From Chloroflexota bacterium (GTDB lineage: Bacteria; Chloroflexota; Anaerolineae; SpSt-600), in contig DRAO01000126.1 of assembly GCA_011041825.1 (NCBI GenBank), positions 1 to 15,411 on the forward strand: a stretch of DNA of 15,411 bases, in the 5' to 3' direction. A program made the translations under genes and the position numbers. The notes beneath the pieces are model-generated. The model was not told where the DNA came from and did no database searches. It was given only the letters and a program-made list of their open reading frames with translations. Shown here piece after piece: positions 6,611 to 13,779 of the stretch. Every line of letters starts with the position of its first letter. The first letter of the stretch is position 1.

Positions 6611-8262
6611 AAGTGGTCAGCAATGAAGAGATGGCAGCCCTCGAACAAAAGGCCGTGGCTGCGGGCATAACCGTGGACAGAATGATGGAAAAGGCGGGCT
6701 ACTCCACGGCCCAGGCCATCCTCTCCCTTAAGCCTCCTCCCAAAGCCGTTTTGGTCCTGGTGGGACCGGGCAACAACGGCGGTGATGGATTGGTGGCAGC
6801 CCATTACTTGGCGAAAGCAGGGGTGAAGGTCCACGTCTACCTCTGGAAGAGGAAGCCCGAAGGAGACCGGGTCCTCCAGCGGGTTCAGGATGACGGCATA
6901 CCTCTGGTGTGGAATCAAGAAGATGGTGAACTCCGAAACCTCCGTTCCCTGTTAGCCAAAGCCGACATAGTGGTTGACGCCCTCCTGGGGACGGGATTGT
7001 CTCGGCCCATAAAAGGGATGCTTAAGGACATCCTGTGTGCCTTGGGGGAGGAGAGGGCCAAGCGGAGGACACAGGTTGAAAAATCCACCATCGTTCCCAT
7101 AAAACCTTCCCCTCCCCCAAAGCTTAAGCCCTTCATCGTGGCTGTGGACATCCCGACGGGGGTGAATGGCTCCACAGGCGCAGCTGACCCCGCCACCATC
7201 CCGGCTGACATCACCGTTACCTTCGGTTTCCCCAAGCGGGGGCATTTTCTGTTCCCCGGGGCGGAATACGTGGGCGAACTCCTGGTGGCTGATATAGGCA
7301 TCCCCCCGGAGGCAGCCGCCGACATCAGCTTAGAATTGGTTTCAAGCGAGATGGTTCGCCAATGGCTGCCCCTTCGCCCGTTGGGGAGCCACAAAGGTAC
7401 ATTTGGCAAAGTGCTGGTGGTGGCAGGCTCCACCAACTACACCGGGGCGGCTTACCTGGCCGGAGCGGCAACAACGAGGGTGGGGACGGGCTTGGTGACA
7501 ATGGCTATACCCTTGTCCCTGCATCGCATCCTGGCCTCCCGCCTGGCCGAGGCCACTTACCTCCTCCTCCCTGAAGATATGGGGGTAATCACCCCCGATG
7601 CTTTGCAAATCCTGGCCGAGAGATGGCCTTCTTACAATGTGCTTCTGCTGGGGCCCGGGTTGGGCCAGGATGAACAGACGGTGGAATTCGTGCATCAATT
7701 GGTTAAAAGGCGGCGGAACAAGGGGAAGGTTGGCTTTGTCAGCGGGGGAGAGGGGTCGCCATTGCCCCCTCTGCCTCCGTTGGTGATAGACGCTGATGGG
7801 CTCAATGCCCTGGCGAAGCTTCCGAAGTGGTGGGAGGGGCTGGAGGGAGTAAACGTGCTCACGCCCCATCCGGGAGAGATGGGCCGCCTTACAGGTATGA
7901 AGTCGGAGGAGGTCCAGAAACAGCGGATAGAGCTGGCCCGGGAAAAAGCAGAGGAATGGGGGCAGGTTGTGCTTCTCAAAGGGGCCTATTCTTGCATAGC
8001 CTCGCCCGATGGTATGGTTTACGTAAACCCATTTGCCAACCCGGCTTTGGCCACAGCAGGAAGCGGTGATGTGCTAGCTGGTGCCATCGCTGGCTTTATG
8101 GCCCAAGGGCTGGAACCCCTTCGGGCAGCCGTGGTGGGAGCCTATGTCCATGGCCTGGCAGGCGAGATGGTTCGGGAGGAGAAGGGCGATGCTGGGCCAG
8201 TGGCTGGTGACCTGGTAAACCTGTTGCCATACGCCATAAAGAGGCTTAAGACAGGAGGATGA
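6607..8262 (+). CDS. nnr: Bifunctional NAD(P)H-hydrate repair enzyme (epimerase + dehydratase)
   Basis: Repairs hydrated NADH and NADPH in the cytosol. The N-terminal YjeF_N epimerase domain shows GPGNNGGDG (53-61), DALLGTG (124-130) and VDIPTGVNG (180-188). The C-terminal ribokinase-like ADP/ATP-dependent dehydratase starts near 258 and shows SHKGTFGKVLVVAGS, GPGLGQD (348-354), DADGLNAL (394-401), TPHPGEMGRL (418-427) and AGSGDVLAG with catalytic D487. Length is 551 residues, slightly longer than usual because of a lysine- and proline-rich insert at about 149-174. The start at 6607 is preferred over the ATG at 6601: GAGG at 6595-6598 is eight bases from the first and only two from the second. 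The chosen ATG overlaps the previous stop codon. Such metabolite-repair genes often sit in unrelated operons. Confidence 0.95.
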   Translation: MKVVSNEEMAALEQKAVAAGITVDRMMEKAGYSTAQAILSLKPPPKAVLVLVGPGNNGGDGLVAAHYLAKAGVKVHVYLWKRKPEGDRVLQRVQDDGIPLVWNQEDGELRNLRSLLAKADIVVDALLGTGLSRPIKGMLKDILCALGEERAKRRTQVEKSTIVPIKPSPPPKLKPFIVAVDIPTGVNGSTGAADPATIPADITVTFGFPKRGHFLFPGAEYVGELLVADIGIPPEAAADISLELVSSEMVRQWLPLRPLGSHKGTFGKVLVVAGSTNYTGAAYLAGAATTRVGTGLVTMAIPLSLHRILASRLAEATYLLLPEDMGVITPDALQILAERWPSYNVLLLGPGLGQDEQTVEFVHQLVKRRRNKGKVGFVSGGEGSPLPPLPPLVIDADGLNALAKLPKWWEGLEGVNVLTPHPGEMGRLTGMKSEEVQKQRIELAREKAEEWGQVVLLKGAYSCIASPDGMVYVNPFANPALATAGSGDVLAGAIAGFMAQGLEPLRAAVVGAYVHGLAGEMVREEKGDAGPVAGDLVNLLPYAIKRLKTGG

Positions 8263-8264
8263 CA

Positions 8265-9089
8265 ATGAAGGTCACCTGTGTGGTTGATGACACATCCCTG
8301 CCTAATTCCGGCTTTATAGCTGAACATGGCCTCTCATTTTTGATAGAAACTTCGGGAAGGCGTGTCCTCTTCGACACCGGGGCCAGCGGCAAAGTGATAC
8401 TGAACAACCTCGCCAAGGTAGGAGTGGAGCCAGAAGGGCTCTCCGCTATTGTGTTGAGCCATTCCCACCGGGACCACACAGGTGGATTAGCGATGCTGCT
8501 GGAGCGCTCTCCTGAGATACCCGTTTATGCCCATCCGGATATATTTACCCAGCGGCTTTCGCTCAAAGGCGATAGGCTCAGGGATGTGAGTTTACCTCTC
8601 AGCCAGGCGGTTATGATCCTGCGGGTGCAGCTATATCTGGATAGCGAACCCGTAGAAGTGGTGCCAGGGGTATGGACCAGTGGGGAGATAAGCGAAAGGC
8701 CTGAACCCGAGGGCCGCAGCGAGCGCCATTTTGTGAGGTCAAGGGGAAGGATAACCCCCGACCCTTATAAGGATGATATGGCTTTGGTGTTAGAGTTGGG
8801 AGATGAATTGGCGGTGATATGCGGGTGCTGTCACGCTGGGCTGCTGAACACCATCTACCATGTGGACAGGGTTTTCGAGAAGCCCATCAAGGCTATCCTT
8901 GGGGGATTACACCTCCAGGAGGCCGATGAAGCCCACCTCAACAGGGTGGTGGAGGTTTTGAGGGATTACGGGCCTCCAAAGCTATATGTCAACCACTGCA
9001 CTGGCAACAAAGCCATAGCATTTCTCCGGGAAGCTTTTGGTGAAGCAGTCACCCCTTTCCCTGCTGGTTCCAGCATCGTGCTCGAATAA
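8265..9089 (+). CDS. Metallo-beta-lactamase-fold metal-dependent hydrolase (COG1237-like)
   Basis: A 274-residue cytosolic hydrolase. The metal-binding signature is HSHRDH (H66, H68, D70, H71), followed by H190 in CGCCHAGL, H216 in GGLHL and H244 in NHCTG. The GGxHL and NHCTG pair is typical of the group related to Thermotoga TM0207 and the archaeal enzymes annotated as dihydropterin-aminobenzene ribofuranosyl phosphate synthases; those names are not strong evidence of substrate. The start at 8265 is chosen because GGAGG at 8254-8258 is six bases away, while the ATG at 8259 directly abuts it. It begins two bases after nnr and is the last gene of the operon; palindrome R5 follows 21 bases after the stop. 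Confidence 0.9.
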   Translation: MKVTCVVDDTSLPNSGFIAEHGLSFLIETSGRRVLFDTGASGKVILNNLAKVGVEPEGLSAIVLSHSHRDHTGGLAMLLERSPEIPVYAHPDIFTQRLSLKGDRLRDVSLPLSQAVMILRVQLYLDSEPVEVVPGVWTSGEISERPEPEGRSERHFVRSRGRITPDPYKDDMALVLELGDELAVICGCCHAGLLNTIYHVDRVFEKPIKAILGGLHLQEADEAHLNRVVEVLRDYGPPKLYVNHCTGNKAIAFLREAFGEAVTPFPAGSSIVLE

Positions 9090-9110
9090 CAAAACCGCAC
9101 AAAAGGAGGG

Positions 9111-9153
9111 GTTATTTCTTTGACGGCGGCGAGGCCGCCGTCAAAGAAATAAC
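9111..9153. repeat. Intergenic palindromic repeat R5, core of a ~100-base repeat unit
   Basis: Two exact 20-base arms (9111-9130 and 9134-9153) enclose a GAG loop. The flanks match those of R7: CAAAACCGCACAAAAGGAGGGG on the left side resembles R7's, and ATCCCTGTTTTGGAGGC on the right differs from R7 at two of 17 positions, so the repeated unit spans about 9081-9180. It lies between convergent genes (the hydrolase and the LysE-type exporter) and could end transcription from both sides, but neither strand has a long T run after the stem. Confidence 0.9.
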
Positions 9154-9243
9154 TTTCCTTAAAATCCCTGTTTTGGAGGCGTCTCTCCCACGCTGAAAGG
9201 CCATTCCCTTCTCGTTCTACTATTTACTCGGGAGCGAACGAAA

Positions 9244-9894
9244 CTATTGCCTGGCGAAGCGTATGCCGGAGTACAGGAAGTAGAGGCTAAAGGCAAGGAG
9301 GAAGAGCCCACACCCAAACAATATCGCCCGGTAAACCTTATCGCTTATGGCCTTGCGGCCCGAGGCAGTCAGAAAACTAAGGGCGGTTAGCCACGAGAAA
9401 TCGGTCAGCCAATGGGCCAGGTAGAATACCGCCAACCCTACTACCCCGTACTTCCAGGACGCTAAAATGAACCCCGCTCCTATGGAAGCCCACCACAGGC
9501 TCCAATAGGGGTTGGATACGCTTAAGAGTATCCCCGCAGGGACAAGCCCAACCCTCAGGGCGGCTGGGGGTTCTTTTGCGGATAACTCCTTCAGGGAAAT
9601 GCTCTTTTGCCAGGCTCCTTTGATCAGACCCCAGCCCATCCAGGCCAGCACCAACCCGCCTGCGATGCCAATAATGGAACCCACACTTGGTTTCCTGAGC
9701 CATTCTCCAAATCCAAAGGCAATAGCAATCACAAGAGGCCCCTCCACCAAGCCGTGGCCCACAGCCAGCATAGTGCCAGTCCACTTTCCCGACCTGGGGC
9801 CTTCGGTAAAGGCAATGGCGCTTAGAGGTCCTGGCGACATAGCTCCCGAAAGCCCTACGATAAATGAGGTGACAAAAATGCCGATAAGCTCCAC
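9244..9894 (-). CDS. LysE/RhtB-type exporter
   Basis: A 216-residue inner-membrane protein with about six hydrophobic helices, the normal size for LysE-type amino acid exporters. The first helix contains the family-like SGAMSPGPLSAIAF, comparable to the conserved N-terminal PGP motif, and NPYWSLWWASIGAGF in the middle is also typical. The start is taken as GTG at 9894 because GGGGGAGG lies five bases upstream and the first helix then begins at residue 3; the ATG at 9975 would add 27 polar residues and lies at the -35 box. The neighbouring convergent hydrolase does not suggest a substrate. Family membership is secure, the exported compound is not known. Confidence 0.88.
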   Translation of the reverse strand: MELIGIFVTSFIVGLSGAMSPGPLSAIAFTEGPRSGKWTGTMLAVGHGLVEGPLVIAIAFGFGEWLRKPSVGSIIGIAGGLVLAWMGWGLIKGAWQKSISLKELSAKEPPAALRVGLVPAGILLSVSNPYWSLWWASIGAGFILASWKYGVVGLAVFYLAHWLTDFSWLTALSFLTASGRKAISDKVYRAILFGCGLFLLAFSLYFLYSGIRFARQ

Positions 9895-9946
9895 CTTTGC
9901 CTCCCCCGGTGGCCTGCATTTAGCCGCCTGAGACTTTAGTGCAGTT

Positions 9947-9975
9947 ATTTTACCCCATTTGGGTGAGGAGGGCAA
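9947..9975 (-). promoter_or_regulatory. Likely promoter of the LysE-type exporter
   Basis: On the minus strand TTGCCC (9975-9970) and TAAAAT (9952-9947) are 17 bases apart. The start of transcription would be near 9940, about 45 bases ahead of the GTG at 9894. Confidence 0.6.
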
Positions 9976-10003
9976 GTGGCAATTTTTCGACTTTCTCTTT
10001 GGC

Positions 10004-10033
10004 TTGCGTTACTTACCCGGTTCATAGTATAAT
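10004..10033 (+). promoter_or_regulatory. Likely promoter of the uvsE operon
   Basis: TTGCGT (10004-10009) is followed after 18 bases by an exact TATAAT (10028-10033). Transcription would begin near 10040, leaving a leader of about 110 bases before the TTG start of uvsE. No convincing SOS-box-like operator was seen next to it. Confidence 0.65.
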
Positions 10034-10149
10034 TTACCCGACTGGAGGTCAAGAGGCTTCTCTCTGCCTGGCCTCCACCGTGGGGCAGCATTACCAACTA
10101 TGGTTAAAGGCAGTGCTACCGTTCAAGAAAGGGGGGCAAGAAAGGGGCT

Positions 10150-11109
10150 TTGCGTCTAGGGTTTGCCGTTAAAGTGCTGGGACAGCCGAATTTAAAATCC
10201 CACGATTCTCGCCGTTGGCAGAACAACCCCCACCTGAGCGTAAGCCTGGCTTATGTGCGGGACATCTTCCTCTACCTTGAACGCCAGGGAATCACGATGT
10301 ATCGGCTCTCCTCGGAGCTGGCACCCTACGTAGCTCACCCCGGCTTGCCGCAGTTTCACAATCAGGTTGATGAGTGCCTGCAAGAGCTTGAAGCAGTGGG
10401 GCAGATGGCTCAACGCCAGGGGCTACGCCTCTCCTTCCATCCCCCCTCGTATGTAAACCTGAGTTCTCCGGATGAAACATTGGCATCCAGGGGCACCCGA
10501 TGGCTCACAACGTTAGCTCGCATCCTCGATGCAATGGGGGCAGGGCCCGAAGGAGTGGTGGTGGTGCACATAGGGGGAGCTTATGGCAATAAAAGGCTTG
10601 CCCTGGAACGTTTTGCCCTGCGTTGGGAGAAACTCCCTGAGCTAACCCGCCGTCGCTTGGCATTGGAGAACGATGATAGCAGGTTTTCGGTAGCGGACAT
10701 AGGGTGGGTGCATAAGCGCACGGGAATCCCCTTGGTGTTCGATTACCTGCACTTTCTCAATAACCCCGATGGGATGGAGCTCACCGAAGCCCTGGCGAAG
10801 TGCCTGCAAAGCTGGCCCGAGGGTGTCCGGCCTAAAATCCACTTCAGCTCACCCCGAACTGCTATGAAGTTGGTAAAGCTTTCAGACACCGCTTCCGGCC
10901 AGGTCAGGAGGAAAGCCCGCCCTCCCCAAACCACCGAGCATGCCGACTTCATCAATCCCTTTGAATTCATTGCTTTCTGCAAGATGGCTAAGAACGCAGG
11001 ATTGGGCGATTTTGATGTGATGTTGGAGGCAAAAGCCAAGGATTTAGCTTTGCTACGGCTGAGAGATGATTTGAGGAAATTTGCCCCGGAGGAATTCGAT
11101 GGAATTTGA
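10150..11109 (+). CDS. uvsE: UV damage endonuclease (UvdE/UvsE)
   Basis: Nicks DNA 5' of UV photoproducts and other lesions, starting a repair route independent of UvrABC. The 319-residue TIM barrel keeps the family's metal ligands by eye alignment with the Thermus enzyme: H63, H97, H140, E173 (LENDD), D198 and H201 (FDYLH), H231 (PKIHFSS) with the neighbouring K229, and E293 (VMLEAK). Two residues linked to lesion recognition differ: the expected Gln-Tyr pair is Ser100-Tyr101, and the N-terminal Tyr is Phe5. The start is TTG at 10150; an in-frame stop at 10105 leaves no ATG or GTG, and MRLGF matches the family N-terminus. A purine-rich AAGAAAGGGG stands just before it, a poor spacing, so translation may be weak. 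The next gene overlaps its end by 11 bases. Confidence 0.92.
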   Translation: MRLGFAVKVLGQPNLKSHDSRRWQNNPHLSVSLAYVRDIFLYLERQGITMYRLSSELAPYVAHPGLPQFHNQVDECLQELEAVGQMAQRQGLRLSFHPPSYVNLSSPDETLASRGTRWLTTLARILDAMGAGPEGVVVVHIGGAYGNKRLALERFALRWEKLPELTRRRLALENDDSRFSVADIGWVHKRTGIPLVFDYLHFLNNPDGMELTEALAKCLQSWPEGVRPKIHFSSPRTAMKLVKLSDTASGQVRRKARPPQTTEHADFINPFEFIAFCKMAKNAGLGDFDVMLEAKAKDLALLRLRDDLRKFAPEEFDGI

Positions 11110-11827
11110 TGAGATGGCTCCGGTGCTGGTGGTGGTGATGAATAACCTCAGGGATTTTGAAATAGCCCGCACCGAAGGATGGTATCGGATTCCGGTGAAG
11201 AGAGCTCCTTCTCGGCTTGGTGCTGAATATCTGGCTTTCTACCAGACCAAAACCTTCGGCCCGGAAAAATGGGCCATAAACTATTATGCTCCCGTCAAAC
11301 GCTATCGGCTGGTCCGGCGGGAGGAACTCCTGCCCCAAGAGGCTGACCATCCTAGAGCCCGGGAGTGGTATTATAAGGTGGAAATTGGCCCTCTACAGAA
11401 GTTGCCTCACCCTGTCCCCAGCCGCCGTCTCCGTCGCATCACTTTTATCCCTACTACCCTGGGGAAACTGCTCAAAGCCCGGGAGATAAATGACCTCTGG
11501 TGTGGGGGTGAAGCGGAGGAAATCCTGTGGGAGCTTTTCAGGGACAATGGCTTACCCGCTGAAAGGCGGTACCTGGTGATGGGGGAGGAGGAGGAGAAGG
11601 AAGTGGACTTCGCCTTTTTCTGCCGGAAGGGGAAGCTGGCAGTAATGTGCGATGAAGAACCATTGATTTCGGGCTTGATGCGAGAACGCCCTGCCGTACA
11701 GGACTATGAACTGGCTGCCGCCGGGTGGATACCTCTGCATATTGATGCCGATGCAATCTTCCGAGAACCTCAGCGCTGCCTCGAGCAGGTTTGCAGGGCT
11801 ATCGAAGAGCTGGGTGGATTGATGTAG
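11099..11827 (+). CDS. Uncharacterised protein: PUA/EVE-like N-terminus, nuclease-like C-terminus
   Basis: A 242-residue soluble protein. Residues 7-130 look like a PUA/EVE/ASCH-type beta-barrel (EGWYRIPV, AEYLAFYQTKTFG, INYYAPVKRYRLVRREELLP, RRITFIPTT). Residues 137-240 resemble a DUF559/Vsr-like PD-(D/E)XK nuclease: VDFAFFCRKGKLAVMCDE, then RPAVQDYELAAAGWIPLHIDAD and a closing helix. D170 would be the first acidic ligand, but the usual Glu or Gln of the ExK strand appears to be Met183, so it may be inactive. Both domain calls are by pattern. The start at 11099 has GGAGG six bases upstream and overlaps the end of uvsE by 11 bases, implying translational coupling and a shared role in DNA repair. 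The family name is not known to me. Confidence 0.7.
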   Translation: MEFDEMAPVLVVVMNNLRDFEIARTEGWYRIPVKRAPSRLGAEYLAFYQTKTFGPEKWAINYYAPVKRYRLVRREELLPQEADHPRAREWYYKVEIGPLQKLPHPVPSRRLRRITFIPTTLGKLLKAREINDLWCGGEAEEILWELFRDNGLPAERRYLVMGEEEEKEVDFAFFCRKGKLAVMCDEEPLISGLMRERPAVQDYELAAAGWIPLHIDADAIFREPQRCLEQVCRAIEELGGLM

Positions 11828-11862
11828 CTTGTGGTCCAAACACCTGTCCAGGAGGCACTTCT

Positions 11863-12561
11863 ATGGAACTGCGCCGCTACTTTGGCATCATCAAGAGATA
11901 CCTCTGGCTTATTGCCCTGATTCTCCTGGTAACTCTGGTAGGGAGCATCATCACCCACAAGCCCTCCCCTGTGCGTTATGGAGCCACAATGCGCTTCGTA
12001 GTCGGAGTCGTGCCTGAGAGCAATCCAGGTCAGTATTATGGATATGACCGTTATTACACCTGGCTAGCCTCGGAATACCTGGTGGATGACCTCGCTGAAG
12101 TAGTCCGTGGTCGTTCTTTCGCTCAGCGGGTGGCGGAAAAGCTCCAGGCTTCGGGGACAAACATCCCTCCCGAAGCCTTATATGGAGCCATAGGGGCTGA
12201 TACCAAGCACCGAACCCTCTCCGTTCACATCAGCTGGCATAACCCCGTCCAGATAGCTGCCATTGCTCAGGCTGTGACTGAAGCCCTCCAGGATAGCGGG
12301 GATTTCTTCCCCCAATTAGGCCATCAAAAGGCAAGGGTGGAGCTCATTGACCCGGCTATTCCCTACCCGTTGGGGCGAAGCCTCCGGGAGAAGCTTGATA
12401 TACCCCTGCGGCTTATACTGGCATTAATAGCCGGGGTGGCTCTGGCCTTCCTGTTAGATTACTTGGATGAAACGGTCCGGAGCCGGGAGGATTTGGAGGA
12501 GATGGGTCTGGAGGTATTGGCAGAGATACCTCGCAAGCGGAAATGGCCCTGGATGAGATAA
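11863..12561 (+). CDS. Wzz-like (chain-length determinant) membrane protein without kinase domain
   Basis: A 232-residue inner-membrane protein with the two-helix Wzz layout: a short cytosolic N-terminus (MELRRYFGIIKRY), helix 1 at about 13-31, an extracytoplasmic region to 178, and helix 2 at about 181-199. A conserved-looking PAIPYPLGRS lies just before helix 2, comparable to the proline-rich segment of polysaccharide co-polymerases. The cytosolic tail (LDETVRSREDLEEMGLEVLAEIPR) is the region that in related proteins leads into a BY-type tyrosine kinase, but the reading frame ends here with no kinase. The start at 11863 has GGAGG seven bases upstream; the longer frame from 11791 overlaps the previous gene. 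No polysaccharide genes lie nearby. Role in polymer length control is an inference. Confidence 0.82.
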   Translation: MELRRYFGIIKRYLWLIALILLVTLVGSIITHKPSPVRYGATMRFVVGVVPESNPGQYYGYDRYYTWLASEYLVDDLAEVVRGRSFAQRVAEKLQASGTNIPPEALYGAIGADTKHRTLSVHISWHNPVQIAAIAQAVTEALQDSGDFFPQLGHQKARVELIDPAIPYPLGRSLREKLDIPLRLILALIAGVALAFLLDYLDETVRSREDLEEMGLEVLAEIPRKRKWPWMR

Positions 12562-12574
12562 GCCTGGGGGGAGA

Positions 12575-13759
12575 TTATGAGCGTTGATAAGGTTTGATGA
12601 CACCCTCGGTGACGGTGAACAGAGAGGCTTTGGACAGAAATTCCTGCCGGAAGACTTCCCATTCCAATGTAGTTATCACCACTTGGTGAGCCCTGGAGAT
12701 TAGCTTCATTAGCTGCCCCCGGCGCCCCGCATCTAGCTCTGACATCACCTCGTCTAACAGCAATACGGGGACATCTCCGCTCTTAGCGGTAATGAACTCC
12801 ATCTCAGCCAAGCGCAAGGAGAGAGCAGCGGAGCGTTGCTGTCCCCGTGAGCCATAAATAGCTACATCGTGTCCATCCAGCATAAACCTCACATCATCCC
12901 GGTGTGGCCCCACCAGGGTCACACCTTGTTCAAATTCCTTCTGCTTTGTCGCCTGTAATCGCCCTTTGAAGGCCGTTTTGATTTCTTCGACAGATGCGGG
13001 GGAAATGAGGCGTGGCGGGGGAATGGGCTCATCCAAAGCGGACGGGATGTAAACCGCCTGGAGCACCTCCTGGCCTCCCGTTAATTCCTTGTGGATGCGC
13101 CGAAGCCAGTGGGCGATGTTCCCCAGAGCCTCCCAACGAGTTACAGTCACAATGCTTCCCTGCTCAACCAAGCCCTCATCCCAGAAGAGGAGTTCATCTT
13201 CCCTTAATTCCCCCTCTCTAGCCCTCTTCAGCAGGTGGTTGCGTTGTTCAACGATTCTGTTGTAAAGAGAGAGAGCCCTGCAATATCGGGCATCTATCTG
13301 ACACAGGGCTATATCGAGAAACCGCCTGCGTAGTTCAGGGGCTCCTGCAATTATGTCAATATCCCGAGGGCAAAATAACACGGCTCGGAGACACCCTAGC
13401 AAGTCGGCGAGCTTCTTGTTAACCCCGTTTATGCGTACTTTTTTGCGAAAACGCCATTCCCCCGCCGAATTGGCCTCCCCTACGATGGTCAACTCCAGCC
13501 GGGTTTCCTCCTCCCCCCTGGAAACCAAAGCCTCCACTTTGGCAAAGGGCAGAGGAGGCTCCAGGACCAACCAGTTAACCAGTTCCCGGTCACTTCTGGC
13601 GAAAGGCGAGCGGGTAGTGGCTAACAGGTATATGGCTTCCAAGAAGTTCGTTTTCCCCTGGGCATTAGCTCCCTGGAGTATGGTGATGCCCGGCTTAAGT
13701 TCCAGGCTCAGCCGGTTGTAATTCCGAAAATTGGTTAAATCAATCTTCTTGATGTGCAT
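12575..13759 (-). CDS. recF: DNA replication and repair protein RecF
   Basis: An SMC-like ATPase that helps load RecA at gaps, together with RecO and RecR. The 394 residues show Walker A GANAQGKTN (30-38), the ABC-type signature YGSRGQQRSAALSLRLAE (302-319) and Walker B VPVLLLDEVMSELD (330-343); the N-terminal IKKIDLTNFRNY is also typical. Length is slightly above the usual 360-380. It lies 20 bases after apgM on the same strand, so the two are probably co-transcribed, and its 3' end converges on the Wzz-like gene with a 13-base gap. dnaA, dnaN and gyrB, frequent neighbours elsewhere, are absent from the window. The ribosome site is weak (GGTGG, about 12 bases from the ATG). Confidence 0.95.
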   Translation of the reverse strand: MHIKKIDLTNFRNYNRLSLELKPGITILQGANAQGKTNFLEAIYLLATTRSPFARSDRELVNWLVLEPPLPFAKVEALVSRGEEETRLELTIVGEANSAGEWRFRKKVRINGVNKKLADLLGCLRAVLFCPRDIDIIAGAPELRRRFLDIALCQIDARYCRALSLYNRIVEQRNHLLKRAREGELREDELLFWDEGLVEQGSIVTVTRWEALGNIAHWLRRIHKELTGGQEVLQAVYIPSALDEPIPPPRLISPASVEEIKTAFKGRLQATKQKEFEQGVTLVGPHRDDVRFMLDGHDVAIYGSRGQQRSAALSLRLAEMEFITAKSGDVPVLLLDEVMSELDAGRRGQLMKLISRAHQVVITTLEWEVFRQEFLSKASLFTVTEGVIKPYQRS

Positions 13760-13779
13760 TTCAGCGCATATCCACCAGT

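Noticed and set aside
6915..7436. Minus-strand open frame of 173 residues opposite nnr
   Set aside because: Lies fully within a well-supported Nnr domain and shows no family motif.
9111..9153. R5 as a standard intrinsic terminator
   Set aside because: The stem is long and very stable, but neither strand has a proper T run directly after it, and the same unit recurs far away, so it is listed as a repeat with possible terminator activity.
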